Source of the DNA: Acidobacteria bacterium Ga0074141
Lineage (GTDB): Bacteria > Acidobacteriota > Blastocatellia > Pyrinomonadales > Pyrinomonadaceae
DNA length: 64,000 nt
Direction of reading: 5' to 3'
NCBI GenBank assembly: GCA_001464665.1
Contig: LNDP01000024.1
Coordinates: 930,001-994,000, forward strand
Shown: in pieces, positions 53,143 to 62,179 of the stretch
How the letters are laid out: each line of letters starts with the position of its first letter
Position numbering within the stretch: the first letter of the stretch is position 1
Made by a program: the position numbers and the translations under genes
The notes under the pieces: model-generated
What the model was told of the DNA's origin: nothing
Seen by the model: the letters and a program-made list of their open reading frames with translations, nothing else
Database searches by the model: none

Positions 53143-53331
53143 ATGCCAACACCAAAAAAACGACCCAGCAAGGCGGCGAAGTCCGCGAAAAAGATCGTTG
53201 AGAGTTCAAAGCTTTTGAACGAGAAGACGGAACGCGATCAGCAGAGCGGTTCCGAGTTTAAGGAATCAGTCGTGACGCCGCGTTCCAACAAATCTGCAAT
53301 GAAGCCGCGGCCGGACAAGAAGCGCGGGTAG
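53143..53331 (+). CDS. Small Lys-rich hypothetical protein
   Basis: 62 residues, about a quarter Lys or Arg, with no hydrophobic core (K-K-R-P-S-K-A-A-K-S-A-K-K at the start, R-P-D-K-K-R-G at the end). It is likely disordered and could bind nucleic acid. GAGAG lies ahead of the ATG and the next gene starts 8 bases after its stop, which argues for a real gene in an operon with the cyclo-ligase. No family is recognised. Confidence 0.5.
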   Translation: MPTPKKRPSKAAKSAKKIVESSKLLNEKTERDQQSGSEFKESVVTPRSNKSAMKPRPDKKRG

Positions 53332-53338
53332 CGAACCG

Positions 53339-53935
53339 ATGAAGAAGGCCGAGCTTCGCAGGCTTTATCTCGATAAGCGGCGCGGCCTCGCAGCGGGCGA
53401 GGTCGCCCGGTTTAGTACTCAGATCGCTGAGCGGTTCTTCAATGAGGTCGATCTCGCGGCCGTCAAAACGCTCCACACCTTTATCCGCATCGCGAAGTTC
53501 AATGAATTTGACACCTCGATGATCTACTACCGCATCTGGCACGAGCGGCGGGGCATCGCGACCTGTGCCCCGGTTACGGACCGCGAGACCGGCGAGCTTG
53601 AGGCCCGCTATTTTGACGATGCGGCCGTGCTTGCCGAAAGCGATTGGGGCATCCGCGCACCGGTGGGCACGGAAAAGGCCGACCCCGAAGAGATCGACCT
53701 CGTTATCGTGCCGCTGCTTTGCTTTGATGAGGCGGGACACCGCGTTGGCTACGGCAAAGGATACTACGACCGCTTTCTCGCTCACTGCCGGCCGGACTGC
53801 CTAAAGCTTGGCGTCAGTCTTTTTCCACCTGTCGCGGCAATTGAGGACATCCACGACTCGGACGTCCCGCTCGACCTTTGCATCACACCCGACCACACTT
53901 TCAGATTCACTGAACCCGACGGATGGGTAAATTGA
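53339..53935 (+). CDS. 5-formyltetrahydrofolate cyclo-ligase
   Basis: 198 residues. The N-terminal KAELRRLYLDKRRGL and the central GYGKGYYDRFL, the ATP- and folate-binding Gly/Tyr motif, mark the family (MTHFS, YgfA). The enzyme converts 5-formyl-THF to 5,10-methenyl-THF with ATP. The C-terminus retains LDLCITPDH. It follows the Lys-rich small gene in one operon. Confidence 0.93.
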   Translation: MKKAELRRLYLDKRRGLAAGEVARFSTQIAERFFNEVDLAAVKTLHTFIRIAKFNEFDTSMIYYRIWHERRGIATCAPVTDRETGELEARYFDDAAVLAESDWGIRAPVGTEKADPEEIDLVIVPLLCFDEAGHRVGYGKGYYDRFLAHCRPDCLKLGVSLFPPVAAIEDIHDSDVPLDLCITPDHTFRFTEPDGWVN

Positions 53936-53980
53936 TACGAAAGTCGCAATAGAACAAGTTGCATCAACCTACTGCTGAGC

Positions 53981-54101
53981 GGAAAAGCTGTGCTTTTCCG
54001 AGGATCCTTCTATATAGATCCTTGCGGCTATGCCGCGGGCGGCATAGCCGCAGATCTTTTAGGGGAGCTTCGGCGAAGCTAAGCTTCGCCGCTCGGCGAT
54101 A
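53981..54101. repeat. Second hairpin cluster, REP-like
   Basis: Four adjacent perfect hairpins occupy most of the 193-base gap: GGAAAAGC-tgt-GCTTTTCC (53981), GCGGCTATGCC with GGCATAGCCGC (54024-54051), AGCTTC-ggc-GAAGCT (54066), and a shorter GGATC/GATCC pair. They share the short-loop style of the cluster after gyrB but different sequences. They lie between the convergent cyclo-ligase and mscL genes and may end transcripts. Confidence 0.65.
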
Positions 54102-54128
54102 GGGGCAAGAGCAAAAGAGGCTGTTGGG

Positions 54129-54566
54129 CTAAGCCGCACTATCGGTCATGTCCTGCTTCGCCTTAAGAATATCCCGTATCTCCGTCAGCAGCGTTTCCTC
54201 AGCCGAAGGTGCGGCCTCGGCTTCGAGGCCCTTGAAAACTCCGATCGCATAACGCGCGAGAAGGAACATCACGAAGGCGACGATCAGAAACGTGATGATC
54301 TCGTTGATGAATTGGCCGTAAAGTATCAGCGGCTGTTTGGCGGCCTGTGCGGCGGCAATTTGTTCGGGGGTCGAGACCGGCATATTGCCGAGGTTGATGA
54401 CCTTGCTGGAAAAATCGATGCCGCCCGTCAGCACACCGACGACCGGCATTATGATGCCGTCCGTGAAGCTTTTTACAACGGCGCCGAAAGCCGCTCCGAT
54501 AATAACGGCGATCGCGAGGTCGAGCACATTTCCGCGAGCGATAAATTTGTTGAAATCGCGAAGCAT
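54129..54566 (-). CDS. mscL: Large-conductance mechanosensitive channel MscL
   Basis: 145 residues. The N-terminal FNKFIARGNVLDLAIAVIIG and first membrane helix, then the second helix (about 85-108) and a C-terminal helix (ETLLTEIRDILKAKQ) are those of MscL. It opens under membrane tension to release solutes after osmotic downshift. AAGGAG is positioned before the ATG. A periplasmic loop of about 40 residues with IDFSSKVINLGNMP separates the helices. Confidence 0.95.
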   Translation of the reverse strand: MLRDFNKFIARGNVLDLAIAVIIGAAFGAVVKSFTDGIIMPVVGVLTGGIDFSSKVINLGNMPVSTPEQIAAAQAAKQPLILYGQFINEIITFLIVAFVMFLLARYAIGVFKGLEAEAAPSAEETLLTEIRDILKAKQDMTDSAA

Positions 54567-54583
54567 TGTTAATCTCCTTTATT

Positions 54584-54616
54584 GAAAAAAAGGGCGGACA
54601 CATTATTGCCCGCCCT
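54584..54616 (-). terminator. Terminator of bactofilin gene
   Basis: On the minus strand AGGGCGG and CCGCCCT form a stem around an 11-12 base loop, followed by TTTTTTT. It lies between bactofilin and mscL, just before the mscL Shine-Dalgarno. Confidence 0.75.
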
Positions 54617-54642
54617 GTTTCTATCCCGATGCTACAACGGCG

Positions 54643-55263
54643 TTAACCTTTTGCGGCCTCTACCAGTTCGTCGTCTTCCGTTTCTTCCGATCCGATCTCG
54701 ATCGCGTCCGGCTCGTTGTACATGCTTGCTTCGGCTTCGATCTCCCGGGCAGATTCGATCGCCTGCTGCTCGATGGCCTTTCGGGCACCCATCATCGAGC
54801 ACATTCCTTCAAAGATCGCGCCGTCCTCGATGATCATCCGCGGTGTCTGAATGTTCCCGACGACGCGGGCCGTCCGGCCGAGCTGAACGCGCTCCGTGGC
54901 GATGATGTCACCGTTAACAACGCCATTGACGACGGCCGCCGCGACCGAAACATTGGCATCGACCTGCCCGTTCGAGCCGACGATGAGCGTACCGGTTTCC
55001 GAGCTGACGTTCCCGACGAGCTGGCCGTCAACCCGGAGCATCGCCTGAAAATTCGTCTCGCCGGAGAGCACCGTCCCGTGGCCGACGAAGCCGCTCAGTC
55101 GGCCTTCCTTAATGTCGCGGGCCATCGCCTCGCTGTCCGTAACGGCACGCGATGATGAAGGCGATGCGGCCGGTTCGGCCGAGTATGGCGCGGTCTGCGT
55201 CGGTTGGCTGTAGCTGTTTGCCGGTTCCTGAGGTTCCGTTCTGGAACGTCCCATTCTGATCAT
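54643..55263 (-). CDS. Bactofilin family polymer-forming protein
   Basis: 206 residues. A disordered N-terminus (about 1-45) precedes the beta-helix DUF583 core (about 55-155) with short repeats such as TVLSGETNFQAMLRVDGQLV and GTLIVGSNGQVDANVSVAAA. Bactofilins polymerise without nucleotide into filaments that position envelope enzymes. The C-terminal acidic tail (ETEDDELVEAAKG) is disordered. AAGGAG precedes the first ATG (MIRM) at seven bases. Confidence 0.9.
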   Translation of the reverse strand: MIRMGRSRTEPQEPANSYSQPTQTAPYSAEPAASPSSSRAVTDSEAMARDIKEGRLSGFVGHGTVLSGETNFQAMLRVDGQLVGNVSSETGTLIVGSNGQVDANVSVAAAVVNGVVNGDIIATERVQLGRTARVVGNIQTPRMIIEDGAIFEGMCSMMGARKAIEQQAIESAREIEAEASMYNEPDAIEIGSEETEDDELVEAAKG

Positions 55264-55483
55264 AGAAAAACTCCTTATTTATGTATTTTGGAACGTTAGG
55301 CAAAGTAAACCGAGAAGAAACTGCGGTTTGCGAAGTGCGCTTCGCGGGGGTGCTTTTCGTCGCCTCGTATGCCTGAAGGGAATGATAGTTCAGCTTTGCC
55401 GCGGTGTCTAGTAAACGGGCGACTATTGCTCATCGGGCAGCATCTATGTAAGTATTAAAGGTTTCGGAGGTCGCGGACCAATT

Positions 55484-56368
55484 TTGTTTGCAGAGAGTAA
55501 GTTAAAATCTAAGTTGCTGAAGAAGATGGGCCAGGCCATCGGCGATTTTGGAATGATCGCCGAGGGCGACAAGGTGATGGTCTGCCTTTCGGGCGGAAAG
55601 GACAGCTACACGATGCTCGACCTTTTGCTCGATGTCCGCCGTCGAGCTCCGGTCAACTTTGAAATTCTTGCCGTTAACCTCGACCAAAAACAGCCCGGCT
55701 TTCCCTCCGAGGTGCTTCCGAACTATCTTGACGAGGTCGGCGTTCCGTATCGCGTGATCGAGGAAGATACTTACTCGGTCGTAATGAAACACGTGCCGGA
55801 GGGCAAGACGTTTTGCTCGCTCTGCTCAAGGCTACGCCGCGGAATACTTTACACCGTCGCGGTCGAAGAGGGCTGCACAAAGATCGCGCTCGGCCACCAT
55901 GCCGACGACATCATCAACACGTTCTTACTCAACCTTTTCTTCGTCGGCCAGCTCAAGGCGATGCCGCCGATCCTCCGCAGCGACGACGGGCGAAACACGA
56001 TCATCCGGCCGCTCGCTTACTGTCAGGAATCGGACGTTGCGGCCTATGCCGAAAAGAAGCAGTTCCCGATCATCCCCTGCAATCTCTGCGGTTCGCAGCC
56101 GAACTTGAAACGTGCCCGCGTAAAACAGATCGTCAGCGAACTCGCAAAGGAAGTGCCGTTTCTCCGCAGTTCGATGCTGACGGCGCTGACCAACGTAACG
56201 GCCTCGCACCTGCTCGACCCCGAGCTTTACGACTTCCGCAATTTTGAGCCGCTGGTCAAGCAAATACCGGCCGGCCACGGCTCGGTAGAAAAAGAGCTCG
56301 ATGCGGTCTTTGACCACAGCGAGCCCATGTTCACCCCGAACCTGATGGAAGCGGCCGGGATTCAGTAG
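55484..56368 (+). CDS. ttcA: tRNA 2-thiocytidine(32) synthetase TtcA
   Basis: 294 residues. The PP-loop SGGKDS is at residues 36-41. The iron-sulfur cysteines are in [10 protein letters not shown] (about 111) and [10 protein letters not shown] (about 200). TtcA thiolates C32 in some tRNAs, using an Fe-S cluster and ATP. A TTG at 55484 starts the gene and CGGAGG lies about 12 bases upstream. The neighbours do not suggest an operon. Confidence 0.92.
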   Translation: MFAESKLKSKLLKKMGQAIGDFGMIAEGDKVMVCLSGGKDSYTMLDLLLDVRRRAPVNFEILAVNLDQKQPGFPSEVLPNYLDEVGVPYRVIEEDTYSVVMKHVPEGKTFCSLCSRLRRGILYTVAVEEGCTKIALGHHADDIINTFLLNLFFVGQLKAMPPILRSDDGRNTIIRPLAYCQESDVAAYAEKKQFPIIPCNLCGSQPNLKRARVKQIVSELAKEVPFLRSSMLTALTNVTASHLLDPELYDFRNFEPLVKQIPAGHGSVEKELDAVFDHSEPMFTPNLMEAAGIQ

Positions 56369-56382
56369 TAATATCTTTCCCT

Positions 56383-56470
56383 TTGTGTGCTTTGTGAAAA
56401 AACTTAGCGGCCTTTGTGTTTCGTTTGCTTAAACACAAAGGCCGCAAAGGCATTCACAAAGTTCTCGGAG
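56383..56470. repeat. CTTTGTG inverted repeat, probable bidirectional terminator
   Basis: GCGGCCTTTGTGTTT (56407-56421) and AAACACAAAGGCCGC (56431-56445) form a perfect 15-pair stem with a nine-base loop. Outer arms CTTTGTGAA and TTCACAAAG extend it. The 15-base arm is shared with the repeat at 28945. It lies between convergent ttcA and the serine hydrolase, where a two-way terminator is expected. Confidence 0.75.
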
Positions 56471-56513
56471 TTCCGCCTTACGCCCGGCCCTCCTTCGCAA
56501 AGGGAGTTGTAAA

Positions 56514-58679
56514 CTAGAACTTCAGCTTCCGAGTTTTAAATACCTTATCGCTAACCTTTGCGTCGTGTTTGACGTCGCGTATCTGCACGACCACGCGGCC
56601 GTTGCTCGGGCTGTTTTGAATTATGCGGAACGGGATCATAATTCCGTCAACGCTACGATAATCCTCAAAGTTCGTCGTCAGCGGTAGCTGCTGGCTGCTC
56701 GTGCTTGACGGCATGAGCGAATCCCTTCGGACGGTAAGGTATGTTTTTGTCGAAAAGTAATCGGTCGTCTTTGTTCCCTTTTCCGAATCAAATTCGACGA
56801 CGTAGCATTCCTCCTCGCCGCATTTTGTCTTGCGGAGCACAGAGGCTTTGTCGTAGTTGGTTTTCCAATTGAGCGGAGAGTAAAAATCCGAGTCGATGCG
56901 TCTGTTTTCGAGCTTCTTTCCGGTCATCACTTCAGACGGGGCGAAGGTGTATGATTCCTCGCCGCGGGTTCCGTCGAAAAAGTCGTAGCCCTTGGCGATG
57001 ACCTTTCCGGCCGCTGACATCGTAAATTCCGAAGCGGACATCGTCGGAGCTTTGGTCCATGAGGTGCCGGTTCCGGAGACGCCCTGATTCTCAAAGTTGA
57101 TCGTCGAGGTGGTGACCCGCGTTTTGTACTTGCGGATGTTCGCTTCGCCGCCGTATGCTTCGATCACCTTCGCCATCAACTCATCTATCGAAGGCAGGTC
57201 CGCCGGGGCGGCATCGCCCTTGACGCGCGTAAAGGTAAAGCTGCCCTGCGGCTGGTCGAGTACGATCGCTTCGACCTGTTTTCCGGCGTCGCGTTTGACG
57301 GACATTGAGAATGAATCAGGCAGCGGCGTCATTGCAAACTTGCCGTCGGTTTTTGGTGCTAGAGCATAAGGCTGCTGGCCCGGAACGACGAGCGAGATCT
57401 TGCCCGCAACCTCTTTGATCTCGATGGTCCCTTCGCCATTTGGCGTCAGATACTTGCCGACAAGGTCCGCAGGAACGGCACCGCCCGCGGCCGGTTGCCC
57501 GGGCTTGTCGGCCGGCTTAGCACCTTCGGGCTTGCCGAGAATGTTTTCCCAAACGATCGGCATCAGCTCATTGCCGAGCGAGGAACCGGAGACGTTCGTC
57601 AACATTACAAAGCCAAGCTTTTTCTCCGGGATCATCGCCACAAGGGCGTTAAAGCCATCGATATTTCCGCCGTGCTCTACGACCTTCATCCCGTTCCAGT
57701 CGCGGACGAACCAGCCGAGAGCATAGCTGACCGAACCGTTCGGCGTAATTTTCGTCTGCGGCTTCATCCACTCCTCAAAGCTCTTTTCTGAAATGAGCCG
57801 CTTGCCATTGTGCACGCCGCCGGCGAGGACGAAGCGGAGCCATTCGGCCATTTCATTTGACGAGGAGTTGATCGAACCCGCCGGTGCGACCTGCTTGATC
57901 TCGCGATAGGGAAGCCGAATGGTTTCCTTCGTATCAAAGTTGTAGTTATACCCGAACGATCGGTCGGCTACCTTCTCCATCTGTTCGATGGTCATCGTGC
58001 TCGTCGTCATCCCGAGCGGACGAAGGATGCGTTCGGGGATGAACTTTTCCCATTCCTTCCCTTGCGCAACCGCGACGACCTCGCCGGCTGCCGTGTACAT
58101 CAGGTTCTGATAGCCAAAGCTCTCGCGGTGCTTTGCGATCGGTTTTGCTTCGCCGGCGACCTTGATGAGCTCCTGCCGCGTCAGCCGTCCGGTGATCATC
58201 GCCAGGTCCGTACGGTTGAGGCCTGACGAATGCGTAAGCAGATCGCGGATGGTGATGTTCTTGTCCGTTTCGGGGTCGGCCATCTTGAAATAGGGCAGGA
58301 CCGTTCGCGGCGAGGCATCGAGCGAAAGCTTGCCTTCATCGGCAGTCATCAGCACGGAAAGTGCCGTAAATGCCTTGGTCGCGGAGCCGATGGCGAACTG
58401 CGTATTTGGCGTGACAGCGACCTTTTTCTCAAAGTCCTTGTAGCCCAGGCCCTTTGAATAAATGACCTTGTCATCTTTGACGATGGCGAGCGACATTCCC
58501 GGAATGCCGAGCTCCTTTCGGCGAGCCTCGAGCTTCTCCTCTATTGCCGCCAACGCGGCGGAGTAGTCCGCAGCCGGAGCCGCGCCTTGAGCAAAAACTG
58601 CTCCCGGCATGGCCGTAACGACCATCACAAATGCGAGAACGAAGGCGTAGATAGAACGAGTGCGGGTATTTAGCTTCAT
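56514..58679 (-). CDS. Secreted serine beta-lactamase-fold hydrolase with C-terminal extension
   Basis: 721 residues from the ATG at 58679, preceded by AAGGAAA; upstream codons lack a Shine-Dalgarno. Signal peptide, then the class C beta-lactamase/PBP fold: S-x-x-K at about 99-102 (GSATKAF), Y-x-N at about 190-192 (YQN), and HGG at about 336 (VVEHGGN). After residue 400 come a small beta domain and, from about 540, an uncharacterised outer-membrane lipoprotein-sorting-like beta region (YGGEANIRKYKTR, FFDGTRGEESYTF). It may be an esterase or D-aminopeptidase; activity cannot be predicted. Confidence 0.88.
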   Translation of the reverse strand: MKLNTRTRSIYAFVLAFVMVVTAMPGAVFAQGAAPAADYSAALAAIEEKLEARRKELGIPGMSLAIVKDDKVIYSKGLGYKDFEKKVAVTPNTQFAIGSATKAFTALSVLMTADEGKLSLDASPRTVLPYFKMADPETDKNITIRDLLTHSSGLNRTDLAMITGRLTRQELIKVAGEAKPIAKHRESFGYQNLMYTAAGEVVAVAQGKEWEKFIPERILRPLGMTTSTMTIEQMEKVADRSFGYNYNFDTKETIRLPYREIKQVAPAGSINSSSNEMAEWLRFVLAGGVHNGKRLISEKSFEEWMKPQTKITPNGSVSYALGWFVRDWNGMKVVEHGGNIDGFNALVAMIPEKKLGFVMLTNVSGSSLGNELMPIVWENILGKPEGAKPADKPGQPAAGGAVPADLVGKYLTPNGEGTIEIKEVAGKISLVVPGQQPYALAPKTDGKFAMTPLPDSFSMSVKRDAGKQVEAIVLDQPQGSFTFTRVKGDAAPADLPSIDELMAKVIEAYGGEANIRKYKTRVTTSTINFENQGVSGTGTSWTKAPTMSASEFTMSAAGKVIAKGYDFFDGTRGEESYTFAPSEVMTGKKLENRRIDSDFYSPLNWKTNYDKASVLRKTKCGEEECYVVEFDSEKGTKTTDYFSTKTYLTVRRDSLMPSSTSSQQLPLTTNFEDYRSVDGIMIPFRIIQNSPSNGRVVVQIRDVKHDAKVSDKVFKTRKLKF

Positions 58680-58754
58680 AGATTTCCTTTTGTTTCTAGA
58701 TGAGAATACGGCGGAAACCACCATTTGGTTCACGCTTTTGCGCCGAAGCCTGCC

Positions 58755-60275
58755 CTATTCGGGGCTTACATTTTTCTTAACAAGCTCGGCCGCACCGAGC
58801 GCCGCCGCAAGATAAAAGGCCATCGCGACCTCGCCATCGCCGAGATTATTGTGGACGATGCCCGCCGTGAAAAAGCCGGCGACCCCGCCGAGCACGCCGA
58901 GCGCTATCGCATACGGCACATCCGGCACGTCGCCGCCGAGCCGAAGATATCGCCAAAGGCTACGGACATAAGCTCCAAGAAAAAGCAGCCAGAACAGAAG
59001 TGCCGGGAGTCCCCGTTCGGCGGCGATCTGGATCGGCGTTGAGTGAAAGTGGCCCATCGGCAGCCAGCCGCGGTCGAAGAGGCCCCATTCCTGCCAACGG
59101 TTTTTCAGCGAATCCATTCCAACACCGACCAGCAGATGCCGCGGGCTTTCGGTCGCGAGCCGAATGCCATCGCGCCACATCGTCTTGCGGTATTCGTTGG
59201 TCTCGTCCTGCTGGCGCGTTTGTTGAACCACGTAGTAACCGCCGGCCGCCGCGGGTATCAAAACCACGAGCATCAGCGCGATAAGCCTGCGATTGCCGAT
59301 GGCGAGCACCATTACGATGCCGGAGACAAGCAAACCGAGCTGCGACGCGCGTGTTCCTGAAAGCAGCAAGGCAACGCAGATCAACGCGAGACAGACCGCG
59401 GCAACGAGTGCGATGCGAAGCCGCTGCGACTTCAGAAACTCACGGAGCGCCGAGCCGCGACCGAATGTGAGCCCGAGCACTAGGCCGAGAGCGAGCGACG
59501 CGATGATCTGGAGCACCTCGCCATAGGTCGTAAAATGGCCAAAAAAGCCCTGGGCTCGCCATCGGTGGCTCTTTTTCCACGATGCGAAGCCAAGCCGCTC
59601 TTCGGCCGATGTGCCGCTGGCTAGGTCCGAGCGACGGAGCGTTAGGGTGCGATAAATGTCCGGCCGGTTGAATGTTGCCTCGGCTGTTTCGTTTACCTCA
59701 AGCGCGGAAATGATCTCGTCGGGCGAAGAAATTCGCTTGCCGTTGATGCGGAGAATGGCGTCGCCATTGGCGAGCCCTGACTTTGCCAAAGCTCCATCCG
59801 CCCGAAGTCCGTGGACCTCGACGCCGCGGCCGATGATGCGCTCGACCGGCTGCCAGACGACGTTGACCATCGCCGAGCCGATCATCAAAAATGCAACCGC
59901 GGCAATGGCCGAACGCGTTCGCAGATTAAGCCTCGCAAGAAAGAAAATGAGGAAGAGCCCGACGCCGCGGAGCTTATCAAGCGAGATCGCCGGTTCATAA
60001 GAAAGTGCGGCGCTCAGCACGCTCCAGCCGATGAAGGCGAGCAGGAACGCGTCGAAAGCAAAGAAGCGAAACCGCGGCCGCGGCGTGATGAAAAGCCTCG
60101 CGGCCGAGAGCGTCATCCCGAGCAGCCAGGCGATCTGCGTCGCTGCGATCGACTGCGGAACCGACGCCGCCATCAGCAAAAGGAAGACGAACGCGCCGCG
60201 CTCGAGCCAGGCGGCAAGCGGGCTTCCGGGCTCGATGCCGGCGAGCTGGTCTAGTTTGCTGAGGACAGATTTCAT
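58755..60275 (-). CDS. O-antigen ligase/polymerase family protein with inserted PDZ domain
   Basis: 506 residues. About 11-12 membrane helices with the Wzy_C region near 240-400: an extracytoplasmic loop with the GTRASQLGLLVSG type segment and, further on, DSLKNRWQEWG and HFHSTPIQIAAERG, typical of O-antigen ligases (WaaL/Wzy_C). Between helices, at about residues 150-215, sits a PDZ-like domain: GVEVHGLRADGALAKSGLAN, then GDAILRINGKRISSPDEI. Such an insertion is uncommon in this family. It probably lies in the periplasm and could recruit a partner. The enzyme would polymerise or ligate a surface glycan. Confidence 0.85.
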   Translation of the reverse strand: MKSVLSKLDQLAGIEPGSPLAAWLERGAFVFLLLMAASVPQSIAATQIAWLLGMTLSAARLFITPRPRFRFFAFDAFLLAFIGWSVLSAALSYEPAISLDKLRGVGLFLIFFLARLNLRTRSAIAAVAFLMIGSAMVNVVWQPVERIIGRGVEVHGLRADGALAKSGLANGDAILRINGKRISSPDEIISALEVNETAEATFNRPDIYRTLTLRRSDLASGTSAEERLGFASWKKSHRWRAQGFFGHFTTYGEVLQIIASLALGLVLGLTFGRGSALREFLKSQRLRIALVAAVCLALICVALLLSGTRASQLGLLVSGIVMVLAIGNRRLIALMLVVLIPAAAGGYYVVQQTRQQDETNEYRKTMWRDGIRLATESPRHLLVGVGMDSLKNRWQEWGLFDRGWLPMGHFHSTPIQIAAERGLPALLFWLLFLGAYVRSLWRYLRLGGDVPDVPYAIALGVLGGVAGFFTAGIVHNNLGDGEVAMAFYLAAALGAAELVKKNVSPE

Positions 60276-60359
60276 CGCGGAGACGCCTGACCGACAAGAA
60301 TAAGGCCCGCGGCTATGCCTTGTCTATCGGCGGGCGATTTGGTTGAATTGAGTTTTCTT

Positions 60360-61040
60360 ATGAGCGAAGCGGAAATACAACGCGACCAACACATAACGGC
60401 CGAGATCAAGCTCTACTACGACCTCCTCTTGCCGCAGGACCTCGCCGAGCCGGCGCCGCTCCTGATCGCCGTCCATGGCTACGGCGCGCACAAGCGGTAC
60501 ATGATGCGCGAGGCACGGCTGATCGCGCCGGAAGGTTTCGCCATCGCCTCGGTCGAGGCACCGCACCAGCACTTTCGCAAAACTGACGACGGCTACCGCG
60601 TCGGCTTCGGTTGGCTTACGGACCATCGGCCGGAGGACTCGGTCGCGCTCCATCACCGCTTTTTGCTCGACCTGATCGATCGCCTGAGCGAGGAAGGCGC
60701 GGTCGACGCCTCGCGGGTTTATCTCTTTGGATTCTCGCAGGCGTGCGCTCTCAACTTTCGCTTTGCGTTGACCTATCCGGAGGCGGTCCGGGCTGTTATC
60801 GGCGTTTGCGGCGGCATTCCGGGCGACCTTGAAACGAGCCCGCTTTACAAGCCTTTCGACGGCCGCGTGGTTTATCTCTACGGCGACGACGACGAATGGT
60901 ACACGAACGAGAAGTTCACCGACTTCGCCGAGCGGCTCACGAAACGCCTCCCCAACACAACCACCCGCCAATACCACGCCGGCCACGAGATAACCGAAGA
61001 GATGCGAGCCGACCTAAAAAAATTCTTGGCAGAGGAGTAA
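60360..61040 (+). CDS. Alpha/beta hydrolase, phospholipase/carboxylesterase type
   Basis: 226 residues from the ATG at 60360; the longer ORF to 60315 adds 15 unlikely residues. The fold is the short carboxylesterase type, with the oxyanion-region HGYGAHK, nucleophile Ser about 126 in GFSQA, then an acid in the loop YGDDDEW and catalytic His in HAGHEI. It has no signal peptide. It probably cleaves esters or lysophospholipids in the cytoplasm. It is divergent from the ligase-family gene. Confidence 0.88.
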   Translation: MSEAEIQRDQHITAEIKLYYDLLLPQDLAEPAPLLIAVHGYGAHKRYMMREARLIAPEGFAIASVEAPHQHFRKTDDGYRVGFGWLTDHRPEDSVALHHRFLLDLIDRLSEEGAVDASRVYLFGFSQACALNFRFALTYPEAVRAVIGVCGGIPGDLETSPLYKPFDGRVVYLYGDDDEWYTNEKFTDFAERLTKRLPNTTTRQYHAGHEITEEMRADLKKFLAEE

Positions 61041-61061
61041 AGCTTTGATATCATTCCGCCG

Positions 61062-62081
61062 ATGTTTTATTCACGCTCCTGCCTGTGTATCGTCGCCCTG
61101 CTGGTCCTAGCTTTCCCGCTATCAGCACAAGACGCGCCTTCGCCTGACATCCAGGGCGTCCGCTCCTTCAACGAGGGAAAGTACAAACTCGCGATCCGCG
61201 AGCTAAGATCGGCGCTGAGGAATGCTCCGGTAAAGGACGACCCGAACATATGGAATATCCTTGGAACGGCCTATTACGAGACTGGGGACGCAAAGGGCGC
61301 GGTAGAAGCTTATAAGAAAGCAAAGAGTCTTGTTCCAACAAATCCGACTTTTCGGACAAATCTGGCTGCCGCCCTTCTTAGAATCGGAAAGTTTAAGGAA
61401 TCAAAATCAGAGGTCGACGATGTCCTCACGAGCCATCCGATATTTCGCAACGCACTCTACTTTCGCGGGATCCTTGGGCTTGCCGAAGACGATATTACCG
61501 TAGCTGAGGGGAACGCTGAGGTGCTGGTCGAGCGCCATCCGACACACTCGACCGGTTATGATCTGATGCATCAGGTAGTTCTTGCGAAGATCACGGTAGA
61601 AAAATTGGCAAGCGGACCTATAGCACCGGTATTGGAGAAATTGAAAGACGCGAAAGTGTGGAGCGAAAAGGGTCTCGTTAATGTTACCGACAAAGACTCG
61701 AGAGACAGGCTCAAGGTTCTTGATGACGAACTCGGCGTTTTGATCCATCAGATAGAAGAGCAAACACTGAGGGATACAAATGACAGGCAAGCACCCAACG
61801 CAGGTGACCAGACAAGAACGCCACTTAAGGTCCTCTCAAAACCGCGCCCGGGTTATCCCGAAGGAGCTAGGAAGGCCGGAAGAAAAGGCGCGATCGTATT
61901 ACTCGTTATGCTCATGAGTTCAGGCCAGATCGGAATTACCTTTCCATTGAATTCGCTCGGACATGGCTTGGACGAAGCGGCAATGGCGGCGGCTAAGAAG
62001 ATTCGATTCGTACCCGCGAAGGTCAACGGTCAACCCGTCACACTTGTTCGGAGAGTTGAATATACATTCGACCTATATTGA
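61062..62081 (+). CDS. Exported TPR protein with TonB C-terminal domain
   Basis: 339 residues. Signal peptide (about 1-22), TPR-like repeats over about 30-140 (NIWNILGTAYYETGDAKGAV, then EAYKKA; TFRTNLAAALLRIGKFKESK), a linker, and a TonB_C domain at about 255-339 (SKPRPGYPEGARKAG, GLDEAAMAAAKKIRFVPA, VTLVRRVEYTF). Such TonB_C proteins outside TonB proper often act as periplasmic energy or adaptor domains. It follows the hydrolase by 21 bases. Confidence 0.87.
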   Translation: MFYSRSCLCIVALLVLAFPLSAQDAPSPDIQGVRSFNEGKYKLAIRELRSALRNAPVKDDPNIWNILGTAYYETGDAKGAVEAYKKAKSLVPTNPTFRTNLAAALLRIGKFKESKSEVDDVLTSHPIFRNALYFRGILGLAEDDITVAEGNAEVLVERHPTHSTGYDLMHQVVLAKITVEKLASGPIAPVLEKLKDAKVWSEKGLVNVTDKDSRDRLKVLDDELGVLIHQIEEQTLRDTNDRQAPNAGDQTRTPLKVLSKPRPGYPEGARKAGRKGAIVLLVMLMSSGQIGITFPLNSLGHGLDEAAMAAAKKIRFVPAKVNGQPVTLVRRVEYTFDLY

Positions 62082-62179
62082 AGGTTATCAGCTTGGATTA
62101 CCTCCCCGCGAACTCTGCGTTCTCAGCGTTAAAAAACTGCAGTAAACACCAGGTCCGCACAGGCATTCATATCACCTAT
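62082..62179. other. Intergenic stretch with CTCTGCG repeat-like sequence
   Basis: The 98-base gap between convergent genes contains ACTCTGCGTTCTCAGCG followed by GTTAAAAAACTGCAG. It resembles the common noncoding CTCTGCG-type repeats of many bacterial chromosomes. No gene is visible. Confidence 0.4.
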
